Shown one piece after another: positions 17,932 through 25,885 of a stretch of 64,000 nt of DNA. Position 1 is the first letter of the stretch; each line of letters opens with the position of its first letter. The DNA comes from VRUE01 sp036276735 (GTDB lineage Bacteria; Actinomycetota; Thermoleophilia; Solirubrobacterales; 70-9): positions 62,001-126,000 of the forward strand of contig DASUOH010000021.1 of NCBI GenBank assembly GCA_036276735.1, in the 5' to 3' direction. The position numbers were made by a program, and so were the translations under genes. Below the pieces are notes generated by a model. That model saw nothing but the letters and a program-made list of their open reading frames with translations. It had not been told where the DNA came from and searched no databases.

Positions 17932-18307
17932 GAAGATTGAGCGGCGCTTCCTCGACGCAAGGCGGCAGCGGAGCCTGGTGCGTGCCGCGGCGCGGGCCTT
18001 CCAACCCGCGCAAGCCCGCGGCTTCAGCGGCGTGGTCGCCTACGAGATCGAGCCGTTTGCGATCGAGCCGCCCCCGGACGCCCCTTGGAGGTGGGCGCTC
18101 GCGGTCGATTCGCGCGCGGGGCGCGCCCGGCTCCTCGAGCCAGCCCCGCTCGACGCATCGGTGACGGTCCATCTCGGACTCGCCGACTGGGTCCGGGTGA
18201 TCGCCGGCACGCAGAGCGCCCTCGCCACCATCGTCGGCGGGCGCTGCAGGGTCGAGGGGGACGTCCTGGTTGCCGCCCGCCTGGAGGCTATGTTCGGCGG
18301 CCGGTAG
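17909..18307 (+). CDS. SCP2-like domain, likely C-terminus of the frameshifted regulator
   Basis: A 132-residue region from ATG 17909 in a frame open back to 17618. It begins MVSDLDDEKIERRF, continues with ARAFQPAQARGFSGVVAYEI and WALAVDSRAGRARLL, then SVTVHLGLADWVRVIAGT and GRCRVEGDVLVAARLEAMF. This pattern fits an SCP2 sterol-binding-like fold, where a hydrophobic-ligand pocket is formed by the last strands and helix. The 5' extension of the same frame matches the expected continuation of the upstream TPR region, so I favour a single gene interrupted by a one-base indel at about 17690-17700. It could also be a separate small gene. It overlaps the convergent Crp/Fnr gene by 20 bases. Confidence 0.55.
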   Translation: MVSDLDDEKIERRFLDARRQRSLVRAAARAFQPAQARGFSGVVAYEIEPFAIEPPPDAPWRWALAVDSRAGRARLLEPAPLDASVTVHLGLADWVRVIAGTQSALATIVGGRCRVEGDVLVAARLEAMFGGR

Positions 18308-18995
18308 CGACCGCGCTGGGTTCACCGGCACGCAAGGCGAGGCCGTCCAAATCCAGCACCGTGATGCGCCTGCGCTCCGTCCTCACCCAACCGAGGTCGC
18401 GCATCGTCTTCAGCGCGGTCGTGACACCCGCTCGGGAGCAGGCCGTCCAGCCGCCGAGGTCATCCTGGGTGATGGGAAGCACGATCTCGATCCCCTCGCC
18501 GCTCGGTCGACCGTGGTGCTCGCACAACTCGATCAGGCGGGCGGCGATCCGCCCCAGGGCGTCCAGCGCCGCGAAGTGAACCTGGGCGCGGTTGGCGTCC
18601 CGAAAGCGGCGGCCGATCGCGTCGAAGAGCGCCAGTCCGGCCGACGGCGTTCGGGCCAGAAACGCGCGGAAGTCCGCCGCGGGCAGCGCTTGCGCCTCAA
18701 CGGCCTCGATCGCGATGACATTGCTCGAGCGCGGCTCGGCGTGGACGAAGGAGAGCTCACCGAGCACGTCGCCTGGCCCGTGAAAGCCGAGCACGATCTC
18801 CTTGCCCTGTGGCTCGACGAAGGTCGACTTGACGTGGCCGCGATGCAGAAGGAGCACCGTGTCGCCGCGCTCCCCCTGGTGCATCAGGTGCTCGCCGGGG
18901 TCGTAGCGCCGGGGCGAGCCGAGCCCCAGCAGCGCCTCGCGATCGGAGTCGGTCAGCAGCGCGAGGAAGGTCTCCGACTCGGCCTGGAGTGGCAC
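18288..18995 (-). CDS. Crp/Fnr family transcriptional regulator
   Basis: A 235-residue canonical Crp/Fnr protein: cNMP-binding domain (YDPGEHLMHQGERGDTVLLL, then GFHGPGDVLGELSF with the conserved Gly-Glu-Leu), dimerisation helix, and C-terminal winged helix with LPITQDDLGGWTACSRAGVT, where the recognition helix follows. The start is GTG 18995 with a weak SD. The phosphate-binding Arg-Ser/Thr motif of true cAMP binders is present in modified form (AEPRSSNVIA), so a nucleotide ligand is plausible. It overlaps the MMPL reading frame at its 5' end and the SCP2-like end at its 3' end. It is a second candidate to bind the TGTCA-N6-TGACA sites. Confidence 0.9.
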   Translation of the reverse strand: MPLQAESETFLALLTDSDREALLGLGSPRRYDPGEHLMHQGERGDTVLLLHRGHVKSTFVEPQGKEIVLGFHGPGDVLGELSFVHAEPRSSNVIAIEAVEAQALPAADFRAFLARTPSAGLALFDAIGRRFRDANRAQVHFAALDALGRIAARLIELCEHHGRPSGEGIEIVLPITQDDLGGWTACSRAGVTTALKTMRDLGWVRTERRRITVLDLDGLALRAGEPSAVATGRRT

Positions 18996-21178
18996 GGGCT
19001 CGATGCTATGCCGAACCCGGTGACGGTAGGTGCGCTCGTCCCATCAGGAGGCCTCGGAGAGGCCGAAGCGGCGCTGCAGGCGGCGCACAGCGGAGCGGGC
19101 GCCCACCAGTTCCACTCGCCGAAGAGGCGCATCAGGGCGGGCACCAGCAGCGCCCTGACGATCGTCGCGTCGATCAGAACCGCCGCCGCGTAGCCGACTC
19201 CCGCCTCCTTCATGAAGAAGATCGAGCTGGTCGTGAAGGCGAGGAAGACGGCCGCCAGGCAGAGGGCCGCCGCGCTGATCACCCGACCGGTGCGGGCGAT
19301 CCCGACCGCGACGGCCTCCTCGTTGGAGAGGCCCGAGTCGTGCAGCTCCTTGACCCGCGCCAGGACGAGCACCGCGTAGTCGGTGCAGAGGCCGAAGATC
19401 ACCGCGAACATCAGCACCAGAGTCGTCGTCTCCATGCTCTCCGGGCCGGAGTAGCCGAGCGGACCGTCGAGTAGGCCCCACTGGAAGGCCGCGACTATCA
19501 CGCCGAGCGTTGCCGCCAGCGTCAACAGGTTCATCAGCAGCGTCTTCAGCGGCAGCACGATCGAACCGGTGAGCAGGAAGAGCAGCGCCAGGGTGCTCAG
19601 CGCGATCAGGGCGACGACGACAGGCAGGTTGCGCGCCAAGCTCGTCTTCAGATCGAGGAATTCGGCGGTGTAGCCGGCGACCAGCAGTGGCGCCGGAGCG
19701 TCCAAGGCGCGGATCTCTCGCACCGCCCGCTGGGCCTCGTCGCTCAGCGTCCCGTCCGCCCTTCCCTCCAGGCCGAAGTTCGCCACGGCCAGGTCCGGCG
19801 CCAGGCGTCGAAACCGCGCCGGGGAGTCGATGCCGGGGATCGCCCCGATCCGGGCCTCGAGGCGCCGCAGCCGGGGGCCGCCGACCGCCCCGTCCACGGT
19901 CACCGAGACCGGCGTGCCAAGCGCCGCTGGGTAGTCCCGGTCCATCGTCAGGACGACGTCGCGCGATGACGCCCCCTCCGGCACGGCGTTGGCCCCGGGG
20001 ATCGTCAGCGTGACGCCGAGGACCGGAAACGCGAGTGCCAGCAGCAGCGCCGAGCTGGCGAGCGCGACGCCGACCGGGCGCCGCATCACGCCGCGTGCCA
20101 AGCGGTACCAACCGCCGGACTCGTCGGAGACCGCCGGGCCGCGTCGCAGCGACAGCGCGTTGACCCGCTCCCCGAGCAGGGCAAGCAGCGAGGGAACGAG
20201 GAACAGCGCTCCCAGCGCGGCGAAGACCGAGACGATCGCCCCGCCCGCGCCGACCGAGTAGAGAAAGCGCTGGGGAAGCATCGTCAATGCGGCCATCGCG
20301 ACCGCCACCGTCAGACCGGAGAAGAGCACGGTGCGCCCGGCCGATTCGACCAGCCGGCGGTGGGACTCGCGGGTCGGCCCGTTCCGCTCGAGCTCCTCGC
20401 GATAGCGGCTGACGAGCAGGAGGCCGTAGTCGACCGCAAGCCCCAGGCCCATCGCGGTGCTGATGTTGAGCGCGAAGACCGAGGTGTCGACGAACTCCGA
20501 CATCGTCCGCAGGACGAGGAAGGTGCCGCCCACCGACACGACGCCGAGCATGAGCGGTATCGCGGCTGCGACGACGCCCCGGAAGACGATCAGCAGGAGC
20601 AGCGCCAGCACCGGGAAGGCGATCAGCTCGGCCCTGATCAGATCGGAGCGAACGGCCTCGTTCATCTCGTTGAAGCCGGCGCCCAGGCCGCCCACGGTGA
20701 CCTCGAACCGCGATGACGTCAGTCGCCTCGCCGCATCCTCCGCAGCCGTGGCCAGGACGTCGACGTCGCCGCTGGAGAAGTAGCCGAGCAGCAGAAAGGA
20801 GCTGCGGTCCTTGGCGATCAGGACCTGCGGCCCGCCGCGAAGCGGATTGTCCACTCGTGCGATCCCGGCGATCGAGCGCATCGCCGCCGCAAGCCGCCGC
20901 GTCTCCGCCTGCAGCACCGCCGAGCGGAGCGGAAGCGGTGCCCCTCCGCTTCGAGGCCGAACGCGAAGCACCAGGCCGGGCGCGCTGTCGGCACCCGCCC
21001 GGTCGATCATCAGCTCCTGCGCTCGCTTGCTGTCGGTGGCGGGGTCGCTGAAGCCGGCCGCCTTGAGATGCGCCTCGACGCCGTTGCTGAGAGCGAAGGC
21101 CGCGACGGTGAACGCCGCCGCCGCCGCGAGCACCGCCTTCGGGTGCCCCCAGGTCAGGTTCGCGATCCTCTCGAACAT
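18953..21178 (-). CDS. MMPL/RND family transporter, frameshifted at the C-terminus
   Basis: A large membrane protein (about 711 residues if corrected) with two sets of six transmembrane segments separated by soluble loops: MFERIANLTWGHPK at the N-terminus, MGLGLAVDYGLLLVSRYREEL and FGLCTDYAVLVLARVKEL in the two halves, the latter being the conserved proton-relay region of MMPL proteins. Such proteins export lipids or drugs using the proton gradient. ATG 21178 is chosen; the frame extends to 21265 without similarity. After RLFGEWNWWAPAP the frame becomes Cys/Ser-rich and runs to 18953, while the neighbouring frame gives RRLQRRFGLSEAS ending at 19044, the normal family ending. The shift is at about 19085-19090. 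Confidence 0.85.
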   Translation of the reverse strand: MFERIANLTWGHPKAVLAAAAAFTVAAFALSNGVEAHLKAAGFSDPATDSKRAQELMIDRAGADSAPGLVLRVRPRSGGAPLPLRSAVLQAETRRLAAAMRSIAGIARVDNPLRGGPQVLIAKDRSSFLLLGYFSSGDVDVLATAAEDAARRLTSSRFEVTVGGLGAGFNEMNEAVRSDLIRAELIAFPVLALLLLIVFRGVVAAAIPLMLGVVSVGGTFLVLRTMSEFVDTSVFALNISTAMGLGLAVDYGLLLVSRYREELERNGPTRESHRRLVESAGRTVLFSGLTVAVAMAALTMLPQRFLYSVGAGGAIVSVFAALGALFLVPSLLALLGERVNALSLRRGPAVSDESGGWYRLARGVMRRPVGVALASSALLLALAFPVLGVTLTIPGANAVPEGASSRDVVLTMDRDYPAALGTPVSVTVDGAVGGPRLRRLEARIGAIPGIDSPARFRRLAPDLAVANFGLEGRADGTLSDEAQRAVREIRALDAPAPLLVAGYTAEFLDLKTSLARNLPVVVALIALSTLALLFLLTGSIVLPLKTLLMNLLTLAATLGVIVAAFQWGLLDGPLGYSGPESMETTTLVLMFAVIFGLCTDYAVLVLARVKELHDSGLSNEEAVAVGIARTGRVISAAALCLAAVFLAFTTSSIFFMKEAGVGYAAAVLIDATIVRALLVPALMRLFGEWNWWAPAPLCAACSAASASPRPPDGTSAPTVTGFGIASSPCHSRPSRRPSSRC

Positions 21179-21313
21179 GGTCTCGTGTCGGACCCTAGAT
21201 TCGAGGCCAAGACCGTACAACGCACTTCTGGATGCTGCGAACGTCCAAGGCTGGACGGAAGCCAACTGGCCACGCGCCGGATCGTTTAACGCCAGGCGAC
21301 CGTGAACTCACCG

Positions 21314-21345
21314 TCCGGGAGCCGTTCGATCGAACGACTCCCGGA
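21314..21345. terminator. Long near-perfect hairpin between two minus-strand genes
   Basis: A 32-base inverted repeat with a single mismatch: the left half begins TCCGGGAG and the right half ends CTCCCGGA, meeting at TTCGATCGAA. It lies 16 bases downstream of the stop of the SnoaL-like gene (21361, minus) and upstream of the MMPL gene. There is no T-run, so it is either a GC-type terminator or a binding site. Confidence 0.6.
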
Positions 21346-21360
21346 GCCTGAGAGAGTCCG

Positions 21361-21735
21361 CTACGTCGCGAAGACTCGATTGGGGACGGTCGGGTCGCCG
21401 AGCTGGTCGAAGGCGACCAGCTTGCCTTCGCTGTTGTAGGTGAGGACGTCGGCCACCTCGGCGCTCTCGCCGTCGATAGTGGCCGTCGTCAAGACGACGA
21501 CCTTGTCGCCATCGGCGACGAAGTCGTGTGGCTCGGTCCGCAGGCCCTTCTCGGCCAGCTTCGCCCAGAGCTCGCCGACCTCCTGTTTGCCGTTGTACGT
21601 GCCGGTCAGGGCGTTGTCGCCGCGCACGGTCCAGACGACCGAGTCGTCGATGTTCCGCATCGCCGACTCCGCGTCGCCCTGGCCGAAAGCGCGGTAGGCG
21701 TCTTGCGCGGACTGCTTGTTCTCCTGAGCACCCAT
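21361..21735 (-). CDS. SnoaL/NTF2-like protein
   Basis: A 124-residue protein starting at ATG 21735 behind GGAAGGA. Features of the cone-shaped NTF2-like fold: SAQDAYRAFGQGDAESAMRN (helix pair), DDSVVWTVRG, GKQEVGELWAKLAEKG, then beta strands with VVVLTTATIDG and VADVLTYNSEGKLVAFDQLGD. Relatives include ketosteroid-isomerase-like enzymes and stress-related ligand binders. Active-site residues cannot be assigned. It lies 55 bases downstream of a small exported protein gene and may be co-transcribed with it. Confidence 0.8.
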   Translation of the reverse strand: MGAQENKQSAQDAYRAFGQGDAESAMRNIDDSVVWTVRGDNALTGTYNGKQEVGELWAKLAEKGLRTEPHDFVADGDKVVVLTTATIDGESAEVADVLTYNSEGKLVAFDQLGDPTVPNRVFAT

Positions 21736-21790
21736 ATTCGGTCCTTCCGGTGGAAGTAAGGCCCACCCCCGGTGGAGTGGGCCCCGTTGC

Positions 21791-21988
21791 TCACTTGCCC
21801 TTGCAGCCCGGAACCGGGTCGTTGGCCCCGGGGCCGGTGCCATGACCGGGCGCGTGACACTTCGCGCCACCGTCGTTTGGCCCCTTGCTGCTGTTGCCGG
21901 GACCGAAGTCCGGGTCGGCGAGGACCGGCGAGGCGGGAATCGTCAAAGCGCCGATCGTGAGCGCTAACGCCAGCATCTTCTTGCGCAT
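21791..21988 (-). CDS. Small exported Gly/Pro/Cys protein
   Basis: A 65-residue protein with ATG 21988 behind a full AGGAGG. Residues 1-24 are a signal peptide (MRKKMLALALTIGAL...VLA-DP). The mature peptide, about 40 residues, is rich in Gly, Asp, Asn and Pro with two Cys (KCHAPGHG and PGCKGK), so one disulfide is possible. No family is recognised. It heads a possible operon with the SnoaL-like gene, and a promoter with a palindrome in its spacer lies about 85 bases upstream. Confidence 0.75.
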   Translation of the reverse strand: MRKKMLALALTIGALTIPASPVLADPDFGPGNSSKGPNDGGAKCHAPGHGTGPGANDPVPGCKGK

Positions 21989-22072
21989 GGGAACCTCCTA
22001 GCACGCTGATCGTGCCTACGGGGCTCCCAGCTATTTCCTACAGCGAACCGCCCCTCCTCGCTGAGCCACCGA

Positions 22073-22101
22073 CGGTAGAGCGACGCGCGCGTCGCTGTCA
22101 A
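22073..22101 (-). promoter_or_regulatory. Promoter with a 16-bp palindrome in its spacer
   Basis: Reading the minus strand: TTGACA (22101-22096), then the perfect palindrome GCGACGCGCGCGTCGC (22095-22080), then TACCGT (22077-22072) at an 18-base spacing as the -10. A protein bound to the palindrome would block RNA polymerase. The leader to the ATG at 21988 is about 75 bases and includes a small hairpin GCACG-ATCAG-CGTGC just before the SD. Confidence 0.55.
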
Positions 22102-22274
22102 GCGCCGCCCACGGTTACCGGGCAGGCCGCCGGGCGAAGACCTTGAGGGCAAGCACCTCGTCGGTGGCTCTTTTGCCGATAGCCGTCGTACTGATATGAC
22201 GCGTCCGATCTCCTCGGCGAGGGATAAAGTTCTCGACACTGGGGAACGCAAATGCGAACTTCTGGGAACAGGCG

Positions 22275-23423
22275 ATGAATAGCGGTGAGCGCCACTCACG
22301 AGGTGGCGACGCTCACGCTGTCACGGCGCGACCGGTTACCCCGAGGCGATCGACGACGCGGCGCTTTCACACGATGCCTGGAAGCTGGGACGAGGTTCGC
22401 ATCATGGCGGCGCTGCGGGAGTGGACGGAAGAGGTCGGCATGCCGCCGAAGTCCTACGAGTGGTGTCCCAGCGCAGCGCGATCCGCGGGATTAATAGGCG
22501 CAGAGGAATCCAAGTGGGAGCGCGAACATCCACGCTGGCCTGGGAATACGACCGTGTATCTCCACTTCGACTCATGGCCTGCCGCCCTCGAGGCGGCGGG
22601 AATCAAACCTGTATGGCCGCCCAAACCAGACGGCACTCTCGCCGAGCGTGTCGAAGCAGCAAAGAGGATGTATGCGGCCGGAGAGACCAGGCGCGTGATC
22701 GCCGATGTGCTTGGCGTCAAACCCGCCACGGTCGGCCGCTACCTGAAGGCACACCCCTGCCGCAGCTGCGGCGGACCCGTCGTCGGTGACGGGAAGCTCT
22801 GCCACGTCTGCGCGACCCGGCATGGCAATCCCATGCGCTGGAGCAAAGAGGAGGTTGTGGCGGCGATCCAGAAATGGATCCGCCTCGAAGGACAAGCGCC
22901 GAGGTCGTCGGACTGGAGGCCCACTCGCTTCGGCGGGGCTGAGCGGTGGGAGGCAGAGTTCGGCGACTGGCCTCCGATGAGCGTGGCCAGGCTTTTGTTC
23001 GGTGGCTGGAGCCGGCTACTTGAAGCAGCCGATGTAGCCGTCATCAAGCCGAGCTGGACACCGGAGGCGATCCTCGCCGCTCTTCGCACATACGCGCAGG
23101 AGTTTGGTCAGACGCCCGCCAAGCAAGAGCTGGAATGGCCGCCTACCGGCTTCCCCTCCTCGCGCACCGTCCGACGCCACTTCGGCTCCTTCACGGCCGG
23201 CCTGCGGGCCGCCGGGCTTGAGCCGCGGCAAAAACGTTGGGACGAGGAGGAAATCATCGAGGCCATGCGCGAGTACGAGCGTGAAACCGATCTCTGGCCA
23301 CGTTCGTCGGACTGGGCTACGGCCTGCGAGGACTGGCCGTCAGCAGGCACCGTCTACAACCGCTTCGGGACTTGGCAGGCCGCGCTGGATATCGCGATGA
23401 ACGACTCTCGCGGGGCGGGTTGA
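22275..23423 (+). CDS. Homing-endonuclease-associated repeat protein with zinc ribbon
   Basis: A 382-residue protein made of four or five copies of the homing-endonuclease-associated (HNH-associated) repeat. Each has W..E.I..A...W/Y and a P.S.DW segment and ends with T.Y.RFG.W..AL..AG: see WDEVRIMAALREWTEEVG, SKEEVVAAIQKWIRLEG, TPEAILAALRTYAQEFG and DEEEIIEAMREYERETD. Between repeats 1 and 2 lie a helix-turn-helix (RRVIADVLGVKPATVGRYL) and a zinc ribbon (CRSCGGPVVGDGKLCHVC). No HNH or LAGLIDADG nuclease motif is visible, so it looks like a DNA-binding protein. Start ATG 22275; ATG 22374 is an alternative. Confidence 0.75.
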   Translation: MNSGERHSRGGDAHAVTARPVTPRRSTTRRFHTMPGSWDEVRIMAALREWTEEVGMPPKSYEWCPSAARSAGLIGAEESKWEREHPRWPGNTTVYLHFDSWPAALEAAGIKPVWPPKPDGTLAERVEAAKRMYAAGETRRVIADVLGVKPATVGRYLKAHPCRSCGGPVVGDGKLCHVCATRHGNPMRWSKEEVVAAIQKWIRLEGQAPRSSDWRPTRFGGAERWEAEFGDWPPMSVARLLFGGWSRLLEAADVAVIKPSWTPEAILAALRTYAQEFGQTPAKQELEWPPTGFPSSRTVRRHFGSFTAGLRAAGLEPRQKRWDEEEIIEAMREYERETDLWPRSSDWATACEDWPSAGTVYNRFGTWQAALDIAMNDSRGAG

Positions 23424-23605
23424 GGTCGCGATCGGGTGACCGCGCAGGGACTGGACCCCAGCGAGGTCGAGGTAGGCGAGTGCGGTTCGAACGAACCGGC
23501 GACCGGCGCTCGGCTCGCTGGCTGCTCGAGCGGCCCTACCGGGGACGCCGGGCGACTGGAGTCACGGCTCTTGGCGTTCGCGGCGGTATCTGACGTTCGC
23601 CACGA

Positions 23606-23639
23606 ATGCTCCCGCGGCGCCCCGGCCGCGTGGGAGCAT
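23606..23639. terminator. Strong hairpin downstream of the repeat protein
   Basis: ATGCTCCCGCGGC pairs with GCCGCGTGGGAGCAT (two-base bulge) around a 6-base loop. It stands 183 bases after the stop at 23423 in a 360-base interval where I see no gene; no T-run follows. It may be a terminator or part of an unrecognised RNA. Confidence 0.4.
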
Positions 23640-23783
23640 CCGTGGCGATGTCCGCCCAAGCCTCCTCTGCCTCGCGCGCGGATTCATAGCCCGCTCTAAC
23701 CCGCCTCCTCTCATTTCGGGCACTTTGCGCCAAGACCGCTAATGCCCTGACGTCCTCCCTGGAGAAGCGTTGTAGAGCGACGG

Positions 23784-24830
23784 ATGAACGAGAGGGCAGA
23801 AGCCACCGACTCGACGGGACTGACGGTGCTCATCCCCGCCTATAACGAGGCGGCCTCGATCGCCGACACGATCCGCTCCCTGCAGCATCAGACCCGCGTC
23901 CCGGACGAGATCCTCGCGATCGACGACTGCTCGACCGACTCGACGGCCGAGGTCGCCGAGGCACTCGGGGTGACGGTTCTGCGTCCGCCGCAGAACACGG
24001 GCTCGAAGGCCGGCGCCCAGAGCTTCGCGCTGGAGCAGGTCCAGACCGAGATGGTGATGGCAATCGACGCCGACACCACGCTCGACCCCGAGGCGATCGA
24101 GCGGCTGCTGCCCGCCTTCGAGGACCGTGAGGTGACGGCGGCCTGCGGCTCGGTTCTACCGCGCTTCGTCCAGACGCTCTGGGAGCGGGGCCGCTACGTC
24201 GAGTACCTGCTCGCCTTCGGGTTCTTCAAGCGGGTCCAGGACCACTACGGGAAGCCGCTGATCTCCTCAGGCTGCTTCTCGATCTACAGGACCGCGGAGC
24301 TGCGCGCTCTCGGCGGCTGGTCGACCCGGACGATGGCCGAGGACATGGACCTGACCTGGACCGTCTACGAGGCCGGCCACAAGGTTCGCTTCCTGCCGGA
24401 GGCCGTCTCCTACCCGATCGAGCCGCACAACTACGCCTTCATCAGCAGGCAGTTGCGGCGCTGGTCGCATGGCTTCGTCCAGAACGTGCGCCTGCACAAG
24501 CGCTCGCTCCTGCGCCTCGGCTATCTGCGCTCGGTCGTCGCCGTTGCCTTTTGGGACGCGCTGCTGGCCTCGTTGGCCTATCTCGTGCTGATCCCGGTCC
24601 TGGCGATCGCGATCGATCCGTTGATCCTGGTCGCCTACCTGATCGACGCCCCGGTCGTGATGGTGCCCGTGCTCTGGCAGGCGGCCGAGCGCGGCGAGGT
24701 CCGCCGGGCGCTGGCCTCGCTGCCGAGCTTCTTCGTGCTGCGCGTCGTCAACGGCGCCTTCATGCTCAAGGCCCTCTGGAACGAGTTCGTCGCCGGGCGC
24801 CCCCTGCTCGTCTACGAGAAGGGGCACTGA
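23784..24830 (+). CDS. GT2 family processive-type glycosyltransferase
   Basis: A 348-residue membrane glycosyltransferase. Residues 10-230 are a GT-A fold: VLIPAYNEAASI, LAIDDCSTDST, the DXD motif in AIDADTTLD, the acidic base region MAEDMDLTW, and QLRRWSHG (the QxxRW motif of processive enzymes such as cellulose, hyaluronan or poly-GlcNAc synthases). Two or three transmembrane segments follow (residues about 255-320). It probably polymerises or transfers a sugar at the membrane. A one-base gap separates it from the next gene, so they form an operon. Confidence 0.9.
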   Translation: MNERAEATDSTGLTVLIPAYNEAASIADTIRSLQHQTRVPDEILAIDDCSTDSTAEVAEALGVTVLRPPQNTGSKAGAQSFALEQVQTEMVMAIDADTTLDPEAIERLLPAFEDREVTAACGSVLPRFVQTLWERGRYVEYLLAFGFFKRVQDHYGKPLISSGCFSIYRTAELRALGGWSTRTMAEDMDLTWTVYEAGHKVRFLPEAVSYPIEPHNYAFISRQLRRWSHGFVQNVRLHKRSLLRLGYLRSVVAVAFWDALLASLAYLVLIPVLAIAIDPLILVAYLIDAPVVMVPVLWQAAERGEVRRALASLPSFFVLRVVNGAFMLKALWNEFVAGRPLLVYEKGH

Positions 24831-24831
24831 G

Positions 24832-25752
24832 GTGTCAGCAGGGCTGCCCGGGCTCGGGCTCGGAGGGCTGTTCTTCATCTTCTCGGCCTTGCTTGCGCCC
24901 TTTCCAGAGCTCTGGAGGACGCTGCGCGGTCGCAGCGACCTTGCCTCGTGGAGAGCGATCGGCCGCCAGCTGGTGCAGGCACTGGTGATGGTCGCCGCAA
25001 TCGACCTGACCCTCCGCCTCACCTACGTGGTGCTGTCGGCCCTCGGGGCCGGGGACCCTCCGGCCGCCGACGAGGCCACCGTCCTTCCCCTGAACCTGAT
25101 TGGGATCACCACCGGCCTGCTGGTCCTCGTCCTCTGCAGCGCGAAGTTGGCCGAGCTGGCGTTGCGGGCAGGCGGCGGCGGCCTTCCCCGAGTGCCCGAT
25201 GTGGTGCCTCGGGTCGCCCCGCTGCGTGCGGCCACGTTCGGCGCCGCCGCGATGATCGCCTGGATCGCGCTGCTCGCCACCGGAGCCTCAGAGCTCAGTC
25301 CGCTGGAGCGACCCCAGCGCGAGCAGATCGCTTCACGGCCCGAGCAGGACGCCGGCGCCATGCCGCAGCAGGCTGTTGTCAAGCGTCGGCCACACGGCGA
25401 GAACGACCCTTCCCCGATCGCGACCGAGGCGACCGGCGGCGGGCGGAACCGCGCCGCCGCAACGACGAACGCCACGGCCGCGCCGGACAGCGGTGACGGG
25501 GGCGCAGGGATTGCCCCCTCCCCGACCCTCGCCAGGCCCAAAGCGCCGCCCCCGAAACCCGCCGGCTCGGCACCGGTCGCCGTCCCCAAGCCGGCGAGCA
25601 CGCCCGCCCCGCCGCCGAACGCCGCAGCCGATGCCGGCGGCCCGCCGGAATCAGCCGGACCACCGGAAGGTGTGCCGGGCTCAGAAAGGGCCGGCCCCGC
25701 GGCGGAACCGCCACCCCAAGCCCCCGCCAAAGGACTGCGCGAAGCGCAGTAA
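24832..25752 (+). CDS. Membrane protein with Pro/Ala-rich tail, partner of the GT2
   Basis: A 306-residue protein, GTG 24832, one base after the GT2 stop. It has about four transmembrane segments (GLFFIFSALLAPF, LVQALVMVAAIDLTL, LIGITTGLLVLVLC, AATFGAAAMIAWIALL) and then a 140-residue low-complexity tail of Pro, Ala and Gly that should lie outside the membrane. No family is recognised. The tight coupling suggests a role in the same polysaccharide or glycolipid pathway, perhaps as wall-spanning anchor. Confidence 0.65.
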   Translation: MSAGLPGLGLGGLFFIFSALLAPFPELWRTLRGRSDLASWRAIGRQLVQALVMVAAIDLTLRLTYVVLSALGAGDPPAADEATVLPLNLIGITTGLLVLVLCSAKLAELALRAGGGGLPRVPDVVPRVAPLRAATFGAAAMIAWIALLATGASELSPLERPQREQIASRPEQDAGAMPQQAVVKRRPHGENDPSPIATEATGGGRNRAAATTNATAAPDSGDGGAGIAPSPTLARPKAPPPKPAGSAPVAVPKPASTPAPPPNAAADAGGPPESAGPPEGVPGSERAGPAAEPPPQAPAKGLREAQ

Positions 25753-25885
25753 GGCTTAACCAGGCCGAGGCGGCCACGAAGCCGTCGAGCAGGTCGACCG
25801 CCAGGCGTTTCTCGCTTACCCCCTCCATCGCCGGGTAGTAGCGGTGAGGGTTCGTGAAGTCGGTCTCAACCCCTGAGGAGGAGCA

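Noticed and set aside
22014..22023. GCCTACGGGG, identical to the 3' block of the c-di-AMP riboswitch, upstream of the 21988 gene
   Set aside because: The other conserved aptamer blocks (GGGGAACC and GGGGYGAATC) are absent upstream, so a second riboswitch is not supported.
23480..23505. GGTTCGAAC-like stretch suggestive of a tRNA T-loop
   Set aside because: The flanks do not pair as a T-stem and no acceptor or anticodon arms can be formed.
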